Assembly: GCA_940337035.1 (NCBI GenBank) | Contig: CALNHX010003274.1 | Span: 90,053 to 154,052, forward strand | Direction: 5' to 3' | From: Agriotes lineatus | Lineage: Eukaryota; Arthropoda; Insecta; Coleoptera; Elateridae | Length of the DNA stretch: 64,000 bases | In this document: positions 33,644-47,100 of the stretch, piece by piece | Layout: each line of letters opens with the position of its first letter | Position numbering within the stretch: the first letter of the stretch is position 1 | The notes under the pieces: generated by a model | Told to the model about the DNA's origin: nothing | Databases searched by the model: none | What the model saw: the letters and a program-made list of their open reading frames with translations, nothing else | Position numbers and translations under genes: made by a program

Positions 33644-34701
33644 CAGTGTTGCCAACACTGGGTAATTCCATTCCACTAAATGAGAGAACAAAATCCACCA
33701 GAATTCCACTAACTTTTTCCCCCTCCCGATTTTTTACTTCCTTTTACGATAAAGGAAGTATGTATTGGATTCACCCCAAAAATTCGAAATTGAGTTTTCA
33801 ACGGATCTTCACGTTTTAGAGTATCCTGAACCCAAAAAACATGTTTGTTCATTGGTCTGTGTGGGTGTCTGTGAACAGAATATCTCAAAATCGAAGAGGT
33901 ATGGCGTTGAGACTTCATATATAAGTTTTGTGTAATATGTAGATGCGACAGCTAGGTTTTGAAGAAAATCGCATAACCGGAAGTAGGTGTTTACTCTTGT
34001 GATTTTTCAGTTTTTTAAATTTTTTTCAAAAACGGCTTTTAACGATCTTTTTCAAACTTTACATTTTTAATATGTATTGAGGTGAGATAGGTGGTTTTCC
34101 AGTTGAATACTTCTAAAATGAGTTTTTTTTCTATTTTTTTATTAACTCCTATTTTAAATAGCACACCCGGTATATTATTACATTTTTTAATTCAGCCTAA
34201 AATTCTAGAGAAAATTTGTCTCTTCAACTAATGCTCTATTTTGTACTGCTTTTGTAGAATTTGTAATTTTTGACAAATGCTTAAAAATTCAAAATGAAAT
34301 TTTTGACTAATTATAAGATCACTGTAAAAGGAAGTTGTGTGACTGTATCACTGTATCACACCAGATTTTTTTAATAAACAATTTGAGAAAAATCCAGCTC
34401 GAATTTAAGCGCCTACCGGCAATCATCCTAACATAAAATACAGCACATATAGTTCTGCCACTAGATAATGGAGGGCCTATGGATATGTTTTTTTTAATTT
34501 GTCAAAACTTTTCAAATAAATCTGCTTATAATCAAAATATACCCATTTTTAAATTTGTCCTGCATACGTATATTTATACTTGAAATTAAAAACCTCATTC
34601 CACCAGATTTTCCACTATACCACTAACTACCAAAATTCGCCACTGGATGGTGCTCTCAATCCACCAGATTTAGTGGAAATTCCACCAAGTTGGCAACACT
34701 G
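33644..34701. mobile_element. hAT-type non-autonomous element with 8-bp TSD
   Basis: Tips 'cagtgttgccaac' (33644) and 'gttggcaacactg' (to 34701) are perfect 13-bp terminal inverted repeats. They are flanked by the direct repeat CTCCTAGT at 33636-33643 and 34702-34709. An 8-bp duplication with CAGTG-type tips is diagnostic of hAT transposons. There is no transposase. A reversed copy of repeat family A (33726-34370) fills most of the interior, so the element was either mobilised with it or was its target. It splits the LINE C-terminal tail, which dates it as younger than that LINE. Confidence 0.85.
33726..34370 (-). repeat. Dispersed repeat family A, copy 3 (inverted)
   Basis: Reverse complement of the repeat at 2335-3030, starting 'acttccttttacgataaagg' and running to 'actgtaaaaggaagttgtgt' and 'tatcacaccagatttttt'. 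It sits wholly within the hAT-type element. Confidence 0.75.
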
Positions 34702-34830
34702 CTCCTAGTGTCCATAAAATGCTATAATCACTTACCTCAACATATACGAGGTATCAATAACTATAATCTATGTAAGAGATCGGTTAGTGTGCTACCAAAA
34801 AGTATAAGGACGAACATAATATAATATTAT

Positions 34831-35107
34831 TTTAGCCAGAGTAAGCTTGCCATCACTAATAGGTGCTGAATAGCTGGCTTAGAATGGGTTGCAGTAGTAC
34901 TAGCAGTTCCTGTAGTAGTATATTTACTACTCATTTAGCTATATATCATCACCATATTAAAGTTTCCTACATCTACAAAATTCAAATTAGTAGTTTGGTA
35001 TTTAGATACCTTAAAACGTCTGAAAAGCACGTTTGGCGGTAAATATTAAACGATCAAAATATTGTTGTAGTACTACGAGGTCTAGGGCTGAACATAATAT
35101 AATTATT
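34831..35107. other. Unidentified ~280-bp segment between LINE and satellite
   Basis: 'gaacataatataat' occurs just before this segment (about 34812) and again at its right end (about 35091). It could therefore be an insertion with a 14- to 18-bp target duplication, or a microhomology junction where satellite was joined. No coding or known repeat content. Confidence 0.4.
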
Positions 35108-38100
35108 AATTTACTGTAGTTCTTAAAACACTCCATAAGGATATTATAACTTTATAAATAGATTTGGCCATTTGCAAGCGTTTATTCTGATAAATATAAG
35201 CTCCACCGAGACCTATGCGTACTATATAGGTAGCTACCTATTGTAAAGCATCCATATTGTTGCTGAAGGCCGCCATAAATACGGATAAAATGTAATAAAA
35301 TGCCATTAATGGTCCACAAAAATCGAAACTGCTTGTACTAAACGCTATATTAATACATATGCAGGATTTCTTTGCTAGGGAGTGTGGCAATGCACTCCTA
35401 TTAATTTACTGTAATTCGTAAAACACTCCATAAGGACATTATAATATAATAAATAGATGTGGCTATTTTTGAGCATTTATTCTGATAAATATAAGCTTAA
35501 CAGAGACCTCCGCGTATTATATAAGTAGCTGTCAATTGTAAAGCATCCATATTGTTGTTGAAGGCCGCCATAAATACCGATAAAGTATAATAAAATGTCA
35601 TTAATGGTCCACAAAAATCGAAACTGCTTTTACTAAACGCTATAATAATACATATGCAGGATTTATTGGTTAGGGAGTGTGGAAATGCACTCATATTAAT
35701 TTACTGTAATTCGTAAAACATTCTATAAGGACATTATAATTTTATAAATATATGTGACCATTTTCAAGCTTTTACTCTGATAAATATAAGCTTCACCGAG
35801 TCCTCCGCGTACTATATAGGTAGCTATCTATTGTAAAGCATCCATATTGTTGTTGAAGGCCGCCATAATTACGGATTTTATAATGAAATAAAATTAATGG
35901 TTCACGAAAATCGAAAGTACTTATACTGAACGCTATATTAATACATATGCAGGATTTATTTGCTAGGGAGTGTGGAAATGCACTTCTATTAATTTACTGT
36001 AATTCGTAAAACACTCCATAAGCGCAGTTTAATTTTCTAAATAGACGTGGCCATTTGCAAGCGTTTATTCTGATTAACACAAGCTCCACCGAGATCTCCG
36101 CGTACTATATAAGTAGCTACTTATTGTAAAGCATCCATATTGTTGTTGAAGGCCGCCATAAATAAAGATAAAATATAATAAAATGCAATTAATGGTGCAC
36201 CAAAATCGAAACTAATCATATTAAACGCTATATTAACACATTGGCAGAATTTATTTGCTAAGGATGGAAATGGAAATGCACTCCTATTAATTTACTGTAA
36301 TTCGTAAAACACTCATTAAGGACATTATACTTTTCTAAATAGGTGTGGCCATTTGCAAGCGTTTATTTATATAAATATAAGCTCCAAAGAAAACTCCGCG
36401 TACTATATATGTAGCTGCCTAATGTAAAGCATCCATAATGTTGTTGAAGGCCACCATTAAAATGCAATTAATGGATACCTATTACTACATATGCAGGATT
36501 TATTTGCTAGACAGTGTGGAAATCCACTTCTATTGATTTACCGTATTTCGTAAAACACTCCATAAGGACATTATAATTTTCTAAATAGTTGTTGCCATTT
36601 GCAAGGGTTTATTCCGATAAATATAGGCTCCACCGAGACCTCCGCGTACTATATAGGTAGCTCCCTATTGTAAAGCATCCATATTGTTTTTGAAGGCCGC
36701 CATAAGTACGGATTTTATAATGAAATAAAATTAATGGTTTACGAAAATGAAAAGTGCTTATTCTGAACGCTATATTAATACATATGCATGGCTATGGAGT
36801 GTAGAAATGCACTTTAATTTTTTAAATTGATGCCACCACTTGCAAGCGTTTATTCTGATAAACATAAGCTCCACCAAGACCTCCGCGTACTATATAAGTA
36901 GCTACTTATTATAAAGCATCCATATTGTTGTTGATGGCCCCCATAAATTAGGATAAAATATAATTAAATGCAATTAATGGTCCACAAAAATCAAAACCGC
37001 TTTTACTAAACGCTATACCTATTAATACATATGGAGGATTTATTTGCTAGGGAGTGTGGAAATGCACTTCTATTAGTTTACTGTAATTCGTAAAACACTC
37101 CATAAGCGCAGTTTAGTTTTCTAAATAGATGTGGCCATTTGCAAGCGTTTATTTTGATAAACATAAGTTCCACCGAGACCTCCGCGTACTATGCAAGTAG
37201 CTACTTATTGTAAAGCATCCATATTGCAGTTGAAGGCCGCCATAAATACAGATAAAATATAATAAAATGCAATTAATGGTGCACCAAAATTGGAACTGCT
37301 CTTACTAAACGCTATATTAATACATATGCAGGTTTTATTTGCTAGGGAGTGTGGAAATGCCCACCTACTAATTTACTGTAATTCGTAAAACACTCCATAA
37401 AGACATTATAATTTTCTAAATAGATGTGGCCATTTGCAAGCGTTTATTCTGATAAATATAACTTCCTCCGAAACCTCCGCGTATTATATAGGCAGTTACC
37501 TATTATAAAACATCTATATTGTTGTTGAAGGCCGTCCTAAATACTGATAAAATATAATTAAATGCAATTAATGCTTCACGAAAATCGAAACCGCTTTTAA
37601 TAAACGCTGTATTAATACATACGCTCGATTTAAATGCTAGCGAGTATGGAACGGCACTCCTATTAATTTACTGTATTTCCTAAAACACTCCATAAGGACA
37701 TTATAATTTTCTAAATAGATGTTGCCATTTGCAAGTGTTTATTCTGATAAATATAAGCACCACCGAGACCTATGCGTACTATATAGATAGCTGCCTAATG
37801 TAAAGCATCCATATTGTTGTTGAAGGCCACCAATAATTCACATAAAATATAATAAAATGCAATTAATGGTTCACGAAAATCAAAAGTGCTTATACTGCAC
37901 GCTATATTAATACATATGCAGGATTTATTTCCTAGGGATTGTGGAAATGCATTCCTATTAATTTACTGTAATTCGTAAAACACTCCATAAGGACATTATA
38001 ATTTTCTAAATAGATGTGACCATTTGCAAGCGTGTATTCTGATAAATATAATCTCCATCGAGACCTCCGCGTACTATATAACTAACTACTTATTGTAAAG

Positions 38101-41100
38101 CATCCATATTGTAGTTGAAGGCCGCCATAAATACAGATAAAATATAATAAAATGCAATTAATGGTGCACCAAAATCGGAACTGCTCTTACTATACGCTAT
38201 TTTAATACATATGCAGGATTTATTTCCAAGGGATTGTGGAAATGCACTCCTATTAATTTACTGTAATTCGTAAAACACTCCACAAGGACATTATAATTTT
38301 CTAAATAGATGTGACCATTTGCAAGCGTGTATACTGATAAATATAATCTCCATCGAGACCTCCGCGTACTATATAGGTAGCTGCCTAATGTAAAGCATCC
38401 ATATTGTTGTTGAAGGCCACCATTAATTCAGATAAAATATAATAAAATGCAATTAATGGTTCACGAAAATCGAAACTGCTCTTAATAAACGCTATATTAA
38501 CACATATGCAGGATTTATTTCTTAGGGATTGTGGAAATGCACTCCTATTAATTTACTGTAATTCGTAAAACTCTCCATATGGACATTACAATTTTCTAAA
38601 TAGATGTGACCATTTGCAAGCGTGTATTCTGATAAATATAATTTCCATTGAGACCTCCGCGTACTATATAGGTAGCTGCCTAATGTAAAGCATCCATATT
38701 GTTGTTGAAGGCCACCATTAATTCAGATAAAATATAATAAAATGCAATTAATGGTTTACGAAAATCGAAAGTGCTTATACTGAACGCTATATTAATACAT
38801 ATGCAGGATGTATTTCTTAGGGATTGTGGAAATGCACTCCTATTAATTTACTGTAATTCGTAAAACACTCCATAAGGACATTACAATTTTCTAAATAGAT
38901 GTGACCATTTGCAAGTGTGTATTCTGATAAATATAATCTCCATTGAGACCTGCTCGTACTATATAGGTAGCTGCCTAATGTAAAGCATCTCTATTGTTGT
39001 TGAAGGCCACCATTAATTCAGACAAAATATAATAAAATGCAATTAATGGTACATGAAAATCGAAAGTGCTTTTACTGAACGCTATATGAATACATATGAA
39101 GGATTTATTTGCTAGGGAGTGTGGAAATGCACTTCTATTAGTTTACTGCAATTCGTAAAACACTCCATAAGCGCAGGTTAGTTTTCTAAATAGATGTGGC
39201 CATTTGCAAGCGCTTATTCTGATAAACATAAGCTCCACCGAGACCTCCGCGTACTATATAAGTAGCTACTTATTGTAAAGCATCCATATTGTAGTTGAAG
39301 GCTGCCATTAATTCAGATAAAATATAATAAAATGCAATTAATGGTTCACGAAAATCGAAACTGCTCTTAATAAACGCTATATTAACACATATGCAGGATT
39401 TATTTCTTAGGGATTGTGGAAATGCACTCCTATTAATTTACTGTAATTCGTAAAACTCTCCATATGGACATTACAATTTTCTAAATAGATGTGACCATTT
39501 GCAAGCGTGTATTCTGATAAATATAATCTCCATTGAGACCTCCGCGTACTATATAGGTAGCTGCCTAATGTAAAGCATCCATATTGTTGTTGAAGGCCAC
39601 CATTAATTCAGATAAAATATAATAAAATGCAATTAATGGTTTACGAAAATCGAAAGTGCTTATACTGAACGCTATATTAATACATATGCAGGATGTATTT
39701 CTTAGGGATTGTGGAAATGCACTCCTATTAATTTACTGTAATTCGTAAAACTCTCCATATGGACATTACAATTTTCTAAATAGATGTGACCATTTGCAAG
39801 CGTGTATTCTGATAAATATAATCTCCATTGAGACCTCCGCGTACTATATAGGTAGCTGCCTAATGTAAAGCATCCATATTGTTGTTGAAGGCCACCATTA
39901 ATTCAGATAAAATATAATAAAATGCAATTAATGGTTCACGAAAATCGAAACTGCTCTTAATAAACGCTATATTAACACATATGCAGGATTTATTTCTTAG
40001 GGATTGTGGAAATGCACTCCTATTAATTTACTGTAATTCGTAAAACTCCTCATATGGACATTACAATTTTCTAAATAGATGTGACCATTTGCAAGCGTGT
40101 ATTCTGATAAATATAATCTCCATTGAGACCTCCGCGTACTATATAGGTAGCTGCCTAATGTAAAGCATCCATATTGTTGTTGAAGGCCACCATTAATTCA
40201 GATAAAATATAATAAAATGCAATTAATGGTTCACGAAAATCGAAACTGCTCTTAATAAACGCTATATTAACACATATGCAGGATTTATTTCTTAGGGATT
40301 GTGGAAATGCACTCCTATTAATTTACTGTAATTCGTAAAACTCTCCATATGGACATTACAATTTTCTAAATAGATGTGACCATTTGCAAGCGTGTATTCT
40401 GATAAATATAATCTCCATTGAGACCTCCGCGTACTATATAGGTAGCTGCCTAATGTAAAGCATCCATATTGTTGTTGAAGGCCACCATTAATTCAGATAA
40501 AATATAATAAAATGCAATTAATGGTTTACGAAAATCGAAAGTGCTTATACTGAACGCTATATTAATACATATGCAGGATGTATTTCTTAGGGATTGTGGA
40601 AATGCACTCCTATTAATTTACTGTAATTCGTAAAACACTCCATAAGGACATTACAATTTTCTAAATAGATGTGACCATTTGCAAGTGTGTATTCTGATAA
40701 ATATAATCTCCATTGAGACCTGCTCGTACTATATAGGTAGCTGCCTAATGTAAAGCATCCATATTGTTGTTGAAGGCCACCATTAATTCAGACAAAATAT
40801 AATAAAATGCAATTAATGGTACATGAAAATCGAAAGTGCTTTTACTGAACGCTATATGAATACATATGAAGGATTTATTTGCTAGGGAGTGTGGAAATGC
40901 ACTTCTATTAGTTTACTGCAATTCGTAAAACACTCCATAAGCGCAGGTTAGTTTTCTAAATAGATGTGGCCATTTGCAAGCGCTTATTCTGATAAACATA
41001 AGCTCCACCGAGACCTCCGCGTACTATATAAGTAGTTACTTATTGTAAAGCATCCATATTGTAGTTGAAGGCTGCCATAAATACTGATAAAATATAATAA

Positions 41101-44100
41101 AATGCAATTAATGGTTCACGAAAATCGAAACTGTTCTTAATAAACGGTATATTAATACATATGCAGGATTTATTTCTTAGGGATTGTGGAAATGCACTCC
41201 TATTAATTTACTGTAATTCGTAAAACACTCCATAAGGACATTATAATTTTCTAACTAGATGTGACCATTTGCAAGCGTGTATTCTGATAAATATAATCTC
41301 CATTGAGACCTCCGCGTACTATATAGGTAGCTGCCTAATGTAAAGCATCCATATTGTTGTTGAAGGCCACCATTAATTCAGATAAAGTATAATAAAATGC
41401 AATTAATGGTTCACGAAAATCGAAAGTGCTTATACTGAACGCTATATTAATACATATGAAGGATTTATTTGCTTGGGAGTGTGGAAATGCACTTCTATTA
41501 GTTTACTGTAATTCGTAAACCACTCCATAATTGCAGGTTAGTTTTCTAAATAGATGTGGCCATTTGCAAGCGTTTATTCTGATAAACATAAGCTCCACCG
41601 AGACCTCCGCGTACTATATAAGTAGCTACTTATTGTAAAGCATCCATATTGTAGTTGAAGGCCGCCATAAATACAGATAAAATATAATAAAATGCAATTA
41701 ATGGTTCACAAAAATCGAAACTGCTCTTAATAAACGCTATATTAATACATATGCAGGATTTATTTCTTAGGGATTGTGGAAATGCGCTCCTATTAATTTA
41801 CTGTAATTCGTAAAACACTCCATAAGGACATTATAATTTTCTAAATAGATGTGGCCATTTGCAAGCCTGTATTCTGATAAATATAATCTCCATTGAGACC
41901 TCCGCGTACTATATAGGTAGCTGCCTAATGTAAAGCATCCATATAGTTGTTGAAGGCCACCGTTAATTCAGATAAAGTATAATAAAATACAATTAATGGT
42001 TCACGAAAATCGAAAGTGCTTATACTGAACGCTATATTAATACATATGAAGGATTTGTTTGTTAGGGAGTGTGGAAATGCACTTCTATTAGTTTACTGCA
42101 ATTCGTAAAACACTCCATAAGCGCAGGTTAGTTTTCTAAATAGATGTGGCCATTTGCAAGCGCTTATTCTGATAAACATAAGCTCCACCGAGACCTCCGC
42201 GTACTATATAAGTAGCTACTTATTGTAAAGCATCCATATTGTAGTTGAAGGCTGCCATAAATACTGATAAAATATAATAAAATGCAATTAATGGTTCACG
42301 AAAATCGAAACTGCTCTTAATAAACGGTATATTAATACATATGCAGGATTTATTTCTTAGGGATTGTGGAAATGCACTCCTATTAATTTACTGTAATTCG
42401 TAAAACACTCCATAAGGACATTATAATTTTCTAAATAGATGTGACCATTTGCAAGCGTGTATTCTGATAAATATAATCTCCATTGAGACCTCCGCCTACT
42501 ATATAGGTAGCTGCCTAATGTAAAGCATCCATATTGTTGTTGAAGGCCACCATTAATTCAGATAAAGTATAATAAAATGCAATTAATGGTTCACGAAAAT
42601 CGAAAGTGCTTATACTGAACGCTATATTAATACATATGAAGGATTTATTTGCTTGGGAGTGTGGAAATGCACTTCTATTAGTTTACTGTAATTCGTAAAC
42701 CACTCCATAATTGCAGGTTAGTTTTCTAAATAGATGTGGCCATTTTCAAGCGTTTATTCTGATAAACATAAGCTCCACCGAGACCTCCGCGTACTATATA
42801 AGTAGCTACTTATTGTAAAGCATGCATATTGTGGTTGAAGGCCGCCATAAATACAGATAAAATATAATAAAATGCAATTAATGGTGCACCAAAATCGGAA
42901 CTGCTCTTACTATACGCTATTTTAATACATATGCAGGATTTATTTGCTAGGAATTGTGGAAATGCACTCGTATTAATTTACTGTAATTCGTAAAACACTC
43001 CATAAGGACATTATAATTTTCTAAATAAATGTGACCATTTGCAAGCGTTTATTCTGATAAACATAAGCATTCATATTGCTGTTGAAGGCCACCATTAATT
43101 CACATAAATTATAATAAAATGCAATTAATGGTTCACGAAAATCGAAAGTGCTTATACTGAACGCTATATTAATACATATGAAGGATTTATTTGCTAGGGA
43201 GTGTGGAAATGCACTTCTATTAGTTTACTGCAATTCGTAAAACACTAGATAAGCGCAGGTTAGTTTTCTAAATAGATGTGGCCATTTTCAAGCGCTTATT
43301 CTGATAAACATAAGCTCCACCGAGACCTCCGCGTACTATATAAGTAGCTACTTATTGTAAAGCATCCATATTGTAGTGAAGGCTGCCATAAATACTGATA
43401 AAATATAATAAAATGCAATTAATGGTTCACGAAAATCGAAACTGCTCTTAATAAACGGTATATTAATACATATGCAGGATTTATTTCTTAGGGATTGTGG
43501 AAATGCACTCCTATTAATTTACTGTAATTCGTAAAACACTCCATAAGGACATTATAATTTTCTAAATAGATGTGACCATTTGCAAGCGTGTATTCTGATA
43601 AATATAATCTCCATTGAGACCTCCGCGTACTATATAGGTAGCTGCCTAATGTAAAGCATCCATATTGTTGTTGAAGGCCACCATTAATTCAGATAAAGTA
43701 TAATAAAATGCAATTAATGGTTCACGAAAATCGAAAGTGCTTATACTGAACGCTATATTAATACATATGAAAGATTTATTTGCTTGGGAGTGTGGAAATA
43801 CACTTTTATTAGTTTACTGTAATTCGTAAACCACTCCATAATTGCAGGTTAGTTTTCTAAATAGATGTGGCCATTTTCAAGCGTTTATTCTGATAAACAC
43901 AAGCTCCACCGAGACCTCCGCGTACTATATAAGTAGCTACTTATTGTAAAGCATGCATATTGTGGTTGAAGGCCGCCATAAATACAGATAAAATATAATA
44001 AAATGCAATTAATGGTGCACCAAAATCGGAACTGCTCTTACTATACGCTATTTTAATACATATGCAGGATTTATTTGCTAGGAATTGTGGAAATGCACTC

Positions 44101-47100
44101 GTATTAATTTACTGTAATTCGTAAAACACTCCATAAGGACATTATAATTTTCTAAATAAATGTGACCATTTGCAAGCGTTTATTCTGATAAACATAAGCA
44201 TTCATATTGCTGTTGAAGGCCACCATTAATTCACATAAAATATAATAAAATGCAATTAATGGTTCACGAAAATCGAAAGTGCTTATACTGAACGCTATAT
44301 TAATACATATGAAGGATTTATTTGCTAGGGAGTGTGGAAATGCACTTCTATTAGTTTACTGTAATTCGTAAAACACTCCATAAGCGCAGGTTAGTTTTCT
44401 AAATAGATGTGGCCATTTGCAAGCGTTTATTCTGATAAACATAAGTTCCATCGAGACCTCCGCGTACTGTATAAGTAGCTACTTATTGTAAAGCATCCAT
44501 ATTGTAGTTGAAGGCCGCCATAAATACAGATAAAATATAATAAAATGCAATTAATGGTTCACAAAAATCGAAACTGCTCTTAATAAACGCTATATTAATA
44601 CATATGCAGGATTTATTTCTTAGGGATTGTGGAAATGCACTCCTATTAATTTACTGTAATTCGTAAAACACTCCATAAGGACATTATAATTTTCTAAATA
44701 GATGTGGCCATTTGCAAGCCTGTATTCTGATAAATATAATCTCCATTGAGACCTCCGCGTACTATATAGGTAGCTGCCTAATGTAAAGCATCCATATTGT
44801 TGTTGAAGGCCACCATTAATTCAGATAAAGTATAATAAAATACAATTAATGGTTCACGAAAATCGAAAGTGCTTATACTGAACGCTATATTAATACATAT
44901 GAAGGATTTGTTTGCTAGGGAGTGTGGAAATGCACTTCTATTAGTTTACTGTAATCCGTAAAACACTCCATAAGTGCAGGTTAGTTTTCTAAATAGATGT
45001 GGCCATTTGCAAGCGTTTATTCTGATAAACATAAGCTCCACCGAGACCTCCGCGTACTATATAAGTAGCTACTTATTGTATAGCATCCATATTGTAGTTG
45101 TATTGTAGTTGAAGGCCGCCATAAATACAGATAAAATATAATAAAATGCAATTAATGGTGTACCAAAATCGGAACAGCTCTTACTAAACGCTATTTTAAT
45201 ACATATGCAGGATTTATTTGCTAATGATTGTGGCAATGCACACGTATTAATTTACTGTAATTCGTAAAACACTCCATAAGGAGATTATAATTTCCTAAAT
45301 AGATGTAACTGTTTGCAAGCGTGTATTCTGATAAATATAATCTCCAATGAGACCTCCGCGTACTATATATGTAGCTGCCTAATGTAAAGCATCTATATTG
45401 TTGTTGAAGGATACATTAATTTAGATAAAATATAATAAAATGCAATTAATGGTTCACGGAAATCGAAACTGCTCTTAATAACGCTATATTAATACATATG
45501 CAGGATTTATTTCCTAGGGATTGTGGAAATGCACTCCTATTAATTTACTATAATTCGTAAATCACTCCATAAGGACATTATAATTATCTAAATAGATGTT
45601 GCCATTTGCAAGTGTTTATTCTCATAAATATAAGCACCACCGAGACCTATGCGTACTATATAGGTAGCTGCCTAATATAAAGCATCCATATTGTTGTTGA
45701 AAGCCACCAATAATTCACATAAAATATAATAAAATGCAATTAATGGTTCACGGAAATCGAAACTGCTCTTAATAAACGCTATATTAATACATATGCAGGA
45801 TTTATTTCATAGGGATTGTGGAAATGCACTCCTATTAATTTACTGTAATTCGTAAAACACTCCATAAGGACATTATAGTTTTCTAAATAGATGTTGCCAT
45901 TTGCAAGTGTTTATTCTGATAAATATAAGCACCACCGAGACCTATGCGTACTATATAGGTAGCTGCCTAATATAAAGCATCCATATTGTTGTTGAAGGCC
46001 ACCAATAATTCACATATAATATAATAAAATGCAATTAATGGTTTACGGAAATCGAAACTGCTCTTAATAAACGCTATATTAATACATAGGCAGGATTTAT
46101 TTCATAGGGATTGTGGAATGCACTCCTATTAATTTACTGTAATTCGTAAAACACTCCATAAGGACATTATAGTTTTCTAATAGATGTTGCCATTTGCAAG
46201 TGTTTATTCTGATAAATATAAGCACCACCAATACCTATACGTACTATATAGGTAGCTGCCTAATGTAAAGCATCCATATTGTTGTTGAAGGCCACCAATA
46301 ATTCACAAAAACATATACTAAAATGCAATTAATGGTTCACGGAAATCGAAACTGCTCTTGAATAAACGCTATATTAATACATATGCAGGATTAATCCTAG
46401 GGATTGTGGAAATGCACTCCTATTAATTTACTGTAATTCGTAAAACACTCCATAAGGACATTATAATTTTCTAAAGAGTTGTGGCCATTTGCAAGCGTTT
46501 ATTCTGATAAATATAACTTCCTCCGAAACCTCCGCGTATTATATAGGCAGTTACCTATTGTAAAACATCCATATTGTTGTTGAAGGCCACCAATAATTCA
46601 CCTAAAATATAATTAAATGCAATTAGTGGTTCACGGAAATCGAAACCGCTCTTATAAACGCTGTATTAATACATACGCGGGATTAAATGCTAGCGAGTAT
46701 GGAACGGCACTCCTATTAATTTACTGTATTTCCTAAAACACTCCATAAGGACATTATAATTTTCTAAATAAATGTTGCCATTTGCAAGTGTTTATTCTCA
46801 TAATATAGCACCACCAGGACCTATGCGTACTATATAGGTAGCTGCCTATTGTAAAACATCCATATTGTTGTTGAAGGCCACAATAATTCACCTAAAATAT
46901 AATTAAAGGCAATTAGTGGTTCACGGAATCGGAAACCGCGTCTAATAAACGCTGTATTAATACATACGCGGGATTTAAATGCTAGCGAGTATGGAACGGC
47001 ACTCCTATTAATTTACTGTATTTCCTAAAACACTCCATAAGGACATTATGATTTTCTAATAGATGTTGCCATTTGCAAGTGTTTATTCTCATAAATATAA

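Larger units (their letters stand above)
30658..34830 (+). mobile_element. Jockey/CR1-like non-LTR retrotransposon, decayed, with nested insertion
   Basis: Collinear plus-strand modules: the C-terminal end of ORF1 (30.72-31.0 kb), an APE-type endonuclease (31.03-31.94 kb), reverse transcriptase (32.06-33.5 kb) and a C-terminal tail that resumes after the hAT insertion ('LLVSIKCYNHLPQHIRGIN', about 34703-34760). Removing 33644-34701 plus one TSD copy joins the tail cleanly. The 5' end is missing, as is common for LINEs. Exact clade is uncertain. Confidence 0.7.
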
